64,000 nucleotides of DNA from Cantharellus purpuraceus. Its lineage: Eukaryota > Basidiomycota > Agaricomycetes > Cantharellales > Hydnaceae. Shown here one piece after another: positions 58,410-64,000 of this stretch (within the stretch, counting starts at the first letter, position 1; the number at the start of each line of letters is the position of its first letter). The notes beneath the pieces were generated by a model. The model saw nothing but the letters and a program-made list of their open reading frames with translations. It ran no database searches and was not told the DNA's origin. The translations under genes were made by a program, and so were the position numbers. The DNA is taken from positions 2,604,001 to 2,668,000 of the forward strand of contig JALBUN010000045.1 in assembly GCA_025174535.1 (NCBI GenBank). Reading direction: 5' to 3'.

Positions 58410-59802
58410 TCAAGACGACGGTGGAGAATCCCAAGACACATTCTCACAACCGGCCTCTCTAAAGACTCTCCTCACAGTCTCTTCGTATTCTTTCCTCTTT
58501 GCATTCCCACCATCCTTCACCACCTCCCTCCACACTTTCATTGCCTCGTGTACCTCTCGCGTGTGTGTCAACCCCACTACCCGTGGCACATCATGCATTC
58601 CGCCCTCGCTCAACGCGAACCCTAGCGCCAAATTCGGAAGACCGCCCTCCCAGTCTTGACAAATCGCGATAGCGCGTTCCTTTGCCGCCATCATCTCTGC
58701 AGGCGCAGGGTGCCATGGCGGGGGGTTGGACGTCAGCAGACCCATAGAAAAAGGTGAGGCCGTGCCGACTTGAGCGACTTGAGCGCGGTTGAGCAGGTGT
58801 GGGAGGTACGCAGCGAATACGCTGTTCTGCAAGGTGTAGTGCGAATAAGAGAGTAGGATGTCAAGGGGCTTGTAGGGGGGGTTGTGCAGGACTAGAAGCG
58901 CAATCCGGAGGAGCGCCGGAAGGGGGTATCCTGTTCAAGTTCACGGTCATATCCAAGCATGCACGTTACAAGGCCAACAGACGTACCTGAAATTCCGACA
59001 GCTTTAATCTTTCCTTCCTCCTTCAACTTCCATAGCTCTCTGACGGCATCTAGGACCTGTTGGTCGCCTTCGCCTCTGACCTTGGCTTTATCCTCTTCCC
59101 CTAGTCCCCAGCTCCCAGGATCTTCAAGTACCTTGAGATGATTCCCACCTGTCGAGCCGCCTGTAACAGGCGTTGCTATAAACTCTACGTCGTGAACGTA
59201 GACGACATCAAAATAACTCGTGTTGAGACGCGAAAGACTTCGCAAAACACCGGCTCGTATGGTCGTTGGCGAGTAGTCAAATCCCTCACGCCCATTGCCA
59301 TATCTTCCAACTTTCGTTATCTTTCGGAGAGTCAACAAGGGTGCGCGAAGAGAATGTAGAAACTCACCAATTTGTATGATGAACGAGGGAATTCGACTGC
59401 CAAAGTCCGCAAGGCACCACCTAGAATGATCTCCGAAGGTCCATAAAATGGAGCCGTGTCAAAGGCACGTATACCATAGCTAACATATGATGAATGATGC
59501 CCGATCAGTCTGAAGCAAAATCTTACCGCAAGGCCAGTCTCACAACTCGGAGAGGACCATCACTAGACAGAAAGCCATCCTGATTGTATTGATTCGCGAA
59601 TGTGCCTGCGCCAAAAACAAGATATGGCAGTTGCTGGGCACCAACTTCATGCTGTGATATTGAATCAGTATTTGATGAGCAACTCCTGGGATGATAAGCA
59701 GACCGGTTGTGCACCATCGACAGGTTTGTCTTCCTCTGTATCAGGAATATCATTTAAAGGGGGTGGAATGTACAAGGGTGAACTCTCCTCCAACAGTGCC
59801 AT
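58410..59802 (-). CDS. ARA2: Ara2-like D-arabinose dehydrogenase (aldo/keto reductase)
   Basis: Ara2 is an NAD+-dependent aldo/keto reductase that oxidises D-arabinose on the way to D-erythroascorbate. The start MALLEESSPLYIPPPLNDIP joins across an intron to QLPYLVFGAGTFANQYNQDG. The next exon gives YGIRAFDTAPFYGPSEIILG, with the conserved Asp and the catalytic Tyr. Then TKVGRYGNGREGFDYSP with the catalytic Lys, and LNTSYFDVVYVHDVEFIATP with the His. Later LKEEGKIKAVGISG and LDILLSYSHYTLQNSVFAAY, then VAQVGTASPFSMGLLTSNPP and VPRVVGLTHTREVHEAMKVW. These tetrad residues are complete. About six exons and 390 residues. The exact donor of intron one (GTCGAT) is a weak one. Confidence 0.85.
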
Positions 59803-60011
59803 TCCAGTCTAGTAGTAAAGGCAGGAGGATGTGAATATATCTGGCTTCCGAGTTCTGCTCCGCGTGACTAGTTGCGGAGATCAAGGCATGTGATATATAT
59901 GTGGAACGAAATTAAACCGTATTGCTGGCAGAGAAATCGCTTGCTGACGAGAAAGTATACTGTACAACTGCTTCCTAACGCTACTTGGTCACAGGTAACA
60001 AGAGTCCATCT

Positions 60012-60479
60012 CTAAAGTTTGTCGCGTGTCCAGCTGCAGGAGAACAGGGCAAATGGGTTGGAAGTAAGCACTGACGATCGGTTAGACGCACCTTTTCTCA
60101 AACTTATGGTTCCCTGTCATGAGCTTGATATTCTCGTTCTGGCTCACATTGTTCCAGGGAGTGGGGTTGTTCTTAGTCCAGATAACTACAGCACATTGTG
60201 AATGGCAGAGCAAAGAAAGAACGCGGTGATACACGCACCATCAGGACGAGATGCGAGCCGTCCTGTATACCAGGCGGCACCTCCCACCGCAAAACCGACG
60301 ACAACGTAGCTGTCAGGATTGGTTGACTTGTTAAAAGGCACGTCTAACTGCACAGAAGAAGCTCACATGGGTACTGCCTGGCAAAGCGGAGTAAGTATTC
60401 AGAGCCTGAAACGCCACAAAAAGATACTTGCTTCAATGGCGAACCAGTGGCGAAGGAAACCAGCGCGAGCTTTGGACAT
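60012..60479 (-). CDS. NDUFA4: NDUFA4-like protein, copy A (B12D/MLRQ family)
   Basis: Exon one is MSKARAGFLRHWFAIE. A microexon at 60,367-60,373 (or to 60,377) supplies the Pro-Ile of the conserved xIPIY/xVPIY step. The next exon is VVVGFAVGGAAWYTGRLASR, the membrane helix, then PD. After an intron from GTGCGT to TGTAG comes VIWTKNNPTPWNNVSQNENI and KLMTGNHKFEK; a last short exon gives SWTRDKL and the stop at 60,012. This is the more canonical of the two copies. Intron one can be read two ways: a GC donor at 60,431 with an 11-nt exon, giving AVPI, or a GT donor at 60,427 with a 7-nt exon, giving AIPI. Both keep the frame and the length. Confidence 0.82.
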
Positions 60480-60767
60480 TGTCTGCAGACGGGTGTATGT
60501 AGTTGTGGTATCTCACGAGGAGGGATTACATAAACATTTGTGAGTAATCCGAATTGTGTACAGTGTACGCGTTCGGTCACTGGTATTAGTTGGTACACAC
60601 ACTAGGGGCATTATATGCTCTTCTTTCCTTCACTGCCTTGTAAGCTTCTTAGAACACCTCGTTCAGTTTTAAAACTCAGCGACCTGATTTCCCTGGACGA
60701 ATACACCTCGACCCGTGTTGCGACTATTGCATCCTTTCGCCCTACCACTTATCGTCAATATACAAAC
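60480..60767. promoter_or_regulatory. Divergent promoter, NDUFA4-like A / prolyl oligopeptidase
   Basis: 288 bp between the two start codons on opposite strands. The side near the oligopeptidase has pyrimidine-rich runs. No TATA box is clear. Confidence 0.5.
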
Positions 60768-63700
60768 ATGCCTTTTGCATCATGGACTGCCAATGGGTAC
60801 CCTCCGGCGCGTCGATCAGAGCATATCGACACGTGGAAGTCAGAGAAAAATGGCGAATTTAAGGTCCATGATCCCTACGAGTGGCTAGAGTCAAACTCGG
60901 AAGAAACAGACAAGTGGGGAATATAAGCATTCCTTCCTGAGTGAATTAGCTTATGCAATGCAGATGGATTGATGCGCAAGTCGCGCTTACCTCCAAGGTT
61001 TTGGACCAATTTCCAGACAGAGAAAAGCTGGAGACCCGTCTTACGCAGACCACTGACTATGCAAAGGTAATGCCAGTGGTGGCAGGTATCGAGTTCAACT
61101 CTAACCGTTGTCTATAGTTCTCTGCACCGTCATTTGTGAAAGATGGACGGTGGTACTGGAGTTTCAACAGTGGTCTCCAGGCTCAAGCGGTCATCTACCG
61201 GTCCAAGGCGTCTGATCTTCCTAACTTCCCAGAAGATGCTGACTCCAAAGCAGTCAGCGAAGTATTTTTCGATGTGCGTCACTACGTGCATTTTCATGGA
61301 TCTCTAACAACTTCTCAATTCTAGCCCAATCTGTTGTCACCAGACGGGACGGCCGCTATATCCACAAGTAAATTTTCTCGTTCCGGAGAATTTTTCGCAT
61401 ATGGAATCTCCCTTTCTGTTCGTCTTTAATCGTGAGATTAGAGTCACGATGCTAAGACAAGACCTGTGCGATTATGCAGGGCTCTGACTTTTCGACGGTC
61501 TACGTTAGGCCAACTTCCAAGCCTTTCGATACGGCGGTCGACAATCCTTTGAACGATCCCGGAAGGCTTCCTGAACAGATTCGATTCGTCAAGTTCTCCA
61601 GTATCACTTGGACTCATGACAATAAGGGGTTCTTCTACCAGGTACCTTCCAATTCAATAAAGTGAAACATATGATCTGGAAACCTATTCATCCAAGCGAT
61701 ATCCTTCACGGGAGGAACACGGTGACGCCACCGAAGACAACGCCGGAACTGAAACAACCCAAGACCTGGATGCAAGGCTCTATTATCACAAAGTAGGGAC
61801 GCCTCAGTGTTGGTACATTATCACACATACTCAACCTTGTCTCTGATTAATCCTTCTTCCATCACAGCCGATGATGTCTTAGTTCTGCAGGATCCTGAGC
61901 ATCGCGAATATATGTATTCTGTGGAAGTGAGCGAGGTGGATGGAAGATACCTCATACTTTACACCAGTCGCGATACCTCACGAGTGGGTTTAATTTATAC
62001 ACGTTTTATCACATTTCTAATTGTCCAATACCCGCTTTCTCAAAGAAAAACAAATTTTGGGTAGCTGATCTGACTCAGAATGAGATTGGACCGCATATCA
62101 AGTGGAACAAGGTCATAGACGAGTTCGACGCGGCATATGAATAGTCAGTACACTCATCACCTCAGCTTTACCTGATCTAATTAAGCTCCATATACCATCA
62201 AGTGTTTCCAACGACGGTACCAACTTCATTCTCACCACTGATAAGGATGCCCCCATGTACCGTGTCGTTCGGTTTGACCTGGCAGATACCCAGAAAATCA
62301 TGCACGACTTCATCCCAGAGGATAAGAATGCCCATTTGGAGACCATTTCTGCTGTTGATAACGATAAATTCGTAATCGTTTATAAGCGCAATGTGAGTCT
62401 ACTATCGACTTTCACACACTCCCCTCCGTTTCTAATTGTCCTTAAGGTCATAGATGAACTGCACATCTACTCGTCTGCTGGGCAGCAAGTGGAGCGTTTA
62501 GCGGCTGGCTTTGTTGGCACGATCGACGTGTCAGGAACAAAGCGTGAACACTCGTGGTTCTTTGCTACCTTGTCAGGCTTCACCACCCCGGGGACGATCC
62601 AGAAGTACGATTTCAAGGCCCCCTCGGAGGCGAAATGGTCGGTATACAGGACGACGCAGGTCAATGGGTTGACCCTGGCAGACTTTGTCGCTGAGCAGGT
62701 GCGTGATGTATTGCTGACTGAGGGCATGTGCGCTCACGTCGGTCTTGTCAGGTGTGGTATTCTAGCAAGGACGGGACTCGGGTTCCCATGTTCATCGTCC
62801 ATCACAAGAACACGCCTCTGGATGGGACTGCTCCTGCATTCCAGTATGGTGAGTATCATGATATCCCTTGAAGCGCTCGTTGTCTTACATTCGTTCCTAT
62901 CCAGGTTACGGAGGATTCTCCATTTCGATCAGTCCATACTTCAACTCGTCGATCCTTACTGCCATACAGGCATATGGCCTTGTCTTTGCGTTGCCAAACA
63001 TTAGGTCAGTGTGCCGGTTGTTTTATCTTCTCTTTTACTGATAAGGTCCATAGGGGAGGAGCTGAGTTTGGTTAGTGTGTTGCATCGGGCATCACTCTCT
63101 TTTGACGATAGATTCTGTATAGGTGAGGAGTGGCATCTTGCAGGCACTAAAGAGAGAAAGGTAATTCACTTCACGCTTTATCGGGATCTCAGTTGACAAA
63201 CTGCCATCAAAGATCAATGTCTTCGACGACTTTATCGCTGCGACGTATGTTACGATGGATATGGTATATGATGGTTTCGTGTTGACCGTCTTGTCAGGCA
63301 ATTTCTCGTATCCAACAAGTATGCTGCACCGGGCAAAGTCGCAATCAATGGTGGCTCAAATGGAGGTAGGTTACTGGTCTAAGAGTCTCTATTTTTGATC
63401 CCAACGAGTGATTACTACAGGTCTCCTCGTGGCCGCATGTGTCAACCGTGCACCAGAAGGCACATTTGGAGCAGCTGTTGCTGAAGTTGGCGTCCTGGAT
63501 ATGCTCAAGGTTAGCTGCTTGACTCCTCTATAGTATGACTCACATGATCAAGCAATCGCGCCTTACAGTTCAGTCAATTTACCATCGGTTTGTCTTCCCA
63601 TTTCTTGTTGCTTTTCTCTTTGTAAGCCCAGTGACAACCCAGGTAAAGCCTGGACCTCGGACTACGGCGACCCTCAAGATCCTCACGACTTTGACTTCAT

Positions 63701-64000
63701 TTATCCCATCTCTCCAGTTCACAATGTCCCCAAGAACCAAATCCTACCTCCCATGTTGCTCATGACAGCCGATCGTAAGTCTTTCCATCGTATTATAAAC
63801 GGTGCTCAAGAAGTGTACGGAAAAGACGACGATCGCGTGGTGCCTCTGCACTCGTTCAAGCATGCTGCGACTCTCCAGCACGCTGCACCAAGTAACCCAC
63901 ACCCACTGCTCATCCGGATTGACCGAAAAGCGGGACACGGTAGCGGCAAGAGCACAGCGAAACGGTATGATAAGACTACATATTAATCCAGAGCTGGATG
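60768..64000 (+). CDS. Prolyl oligopeptidase (S9A), cut by the window end
   Basis: This is a cytosolic serine peptidase that cleaves after proline in short peptides, with a seven-blade propeller gating an alpha/beta-hydrolase. The start [20 protein letters not shown] leads to [18 protein letters not shown], then [20 protein letters not shown] and [20 protein letters not shown]. Propeller exons follow to about 62.7 kb. The peptidase domain has [38 protein letters not shown] and [20 protein letters not shown]. The nucleophile Ser is in [20 protein letters not shown] (about 63,350). The catalytic Asp segment is [13 protein letters not shown], formed across an intron near 63,775-63,823. The His is in [10 protein letters not shown] (about 63,940). 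The last exon(s) fall beyond 64,000. All triad residues are present. Mushrooms have a housekeeping copy and, in a few lineages, a second copy that processes cyclic peptides; sequence alone does not tell which this is, and no precursor gene is visible. Confidence 0.93.

Overview
The window is nuclear DNA of a filamentous basidiomycete, most likely a mushroom-forming Agaricomycete. Genes are dense and lie on both strands. Almost all are cut by many GT-AG introns of about 45-65 nt. The gene set (Zn2Cys6 regulators, Rds1-type ferritin-like secreted protein, MARVEL-type membrane protein, S9A prolyl oligopeptidase) is typical of that group. There is no rRNA, tRNA, CRISPR or viral gene that I can support. 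Coordinates of spliced genes are given from start to stop codon, introns included.

Layout. 0-2.3 kb: degenerate minisatellite DNA. 2.3-8.3 kb: an MTFP1/Mtp18 mitochondrial protein and an XlnR-like Zn2Cys6 transcription factor with a very fragmented 5' end. 9.9-21.9 kb: a block of nuclear RNA and transcription genes: NCBP3-like cap-binding protein, KRR1, an ELL-associated factor, a secreted ferritin-like protein, ESF2, and ARS2/Serrate. 23-28.3 kb: a GatC/Gta3-like protein, SEC22, a foldback element of about 1 kb, an Mpo1-like dioxygenase and a Vfa1-like protein. 28.6-38.4 kb: class III alcohol dehydrogenase, an ACBP-domain tail-anchored protein, and a run of mitochondrial genes (mS34, FLX1 carrier, IF3, PPR protein). 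38.6-48.4 kb: CBP80 (NCBP1), cyclin C and NUP120/NUP160. 48.4-54.5 kb: a visibly GC-rich stretch with simple repeats, a second Zn2Cys6 factor and STI1/Hop. 54.7-64 kb: a MARVEL-like protein, two NDUFA4-like paralogues on either side of an Ara2-like aldo/keto reductase, and a prolyl oligopeptidase cut off by the window end.

How genes fit together. NCBP3-like, ARS2 and CBP80, which act together on capped RNA polymerase II transcripts in animals, all lie within 32 kb, beside KRR1 and ESF2 (both small-subunit processome), EAF, cyclin C and a nuclear-pore scaffold gene. A second functional run (mS34, FLX1, IF3, PPR) is mitochondrial. The most unusual sequence features are at the splicing level: a GC-AG intron inside the zinc-cluster codons of the first regulator, a second GC-AG intron in the MARVEL-like gene, 7-11 nt microexons at the same place in both NDUFA4 paralogues, and a probable initiator ATG alone before an intron. 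The long inverted-repeat element and the GC-rich block are the main structural oddities. No undescribed multi-gene system is evident; the candidates I would follow first are the cap-binding neighbourhood and the microexon/GC-AG introns.
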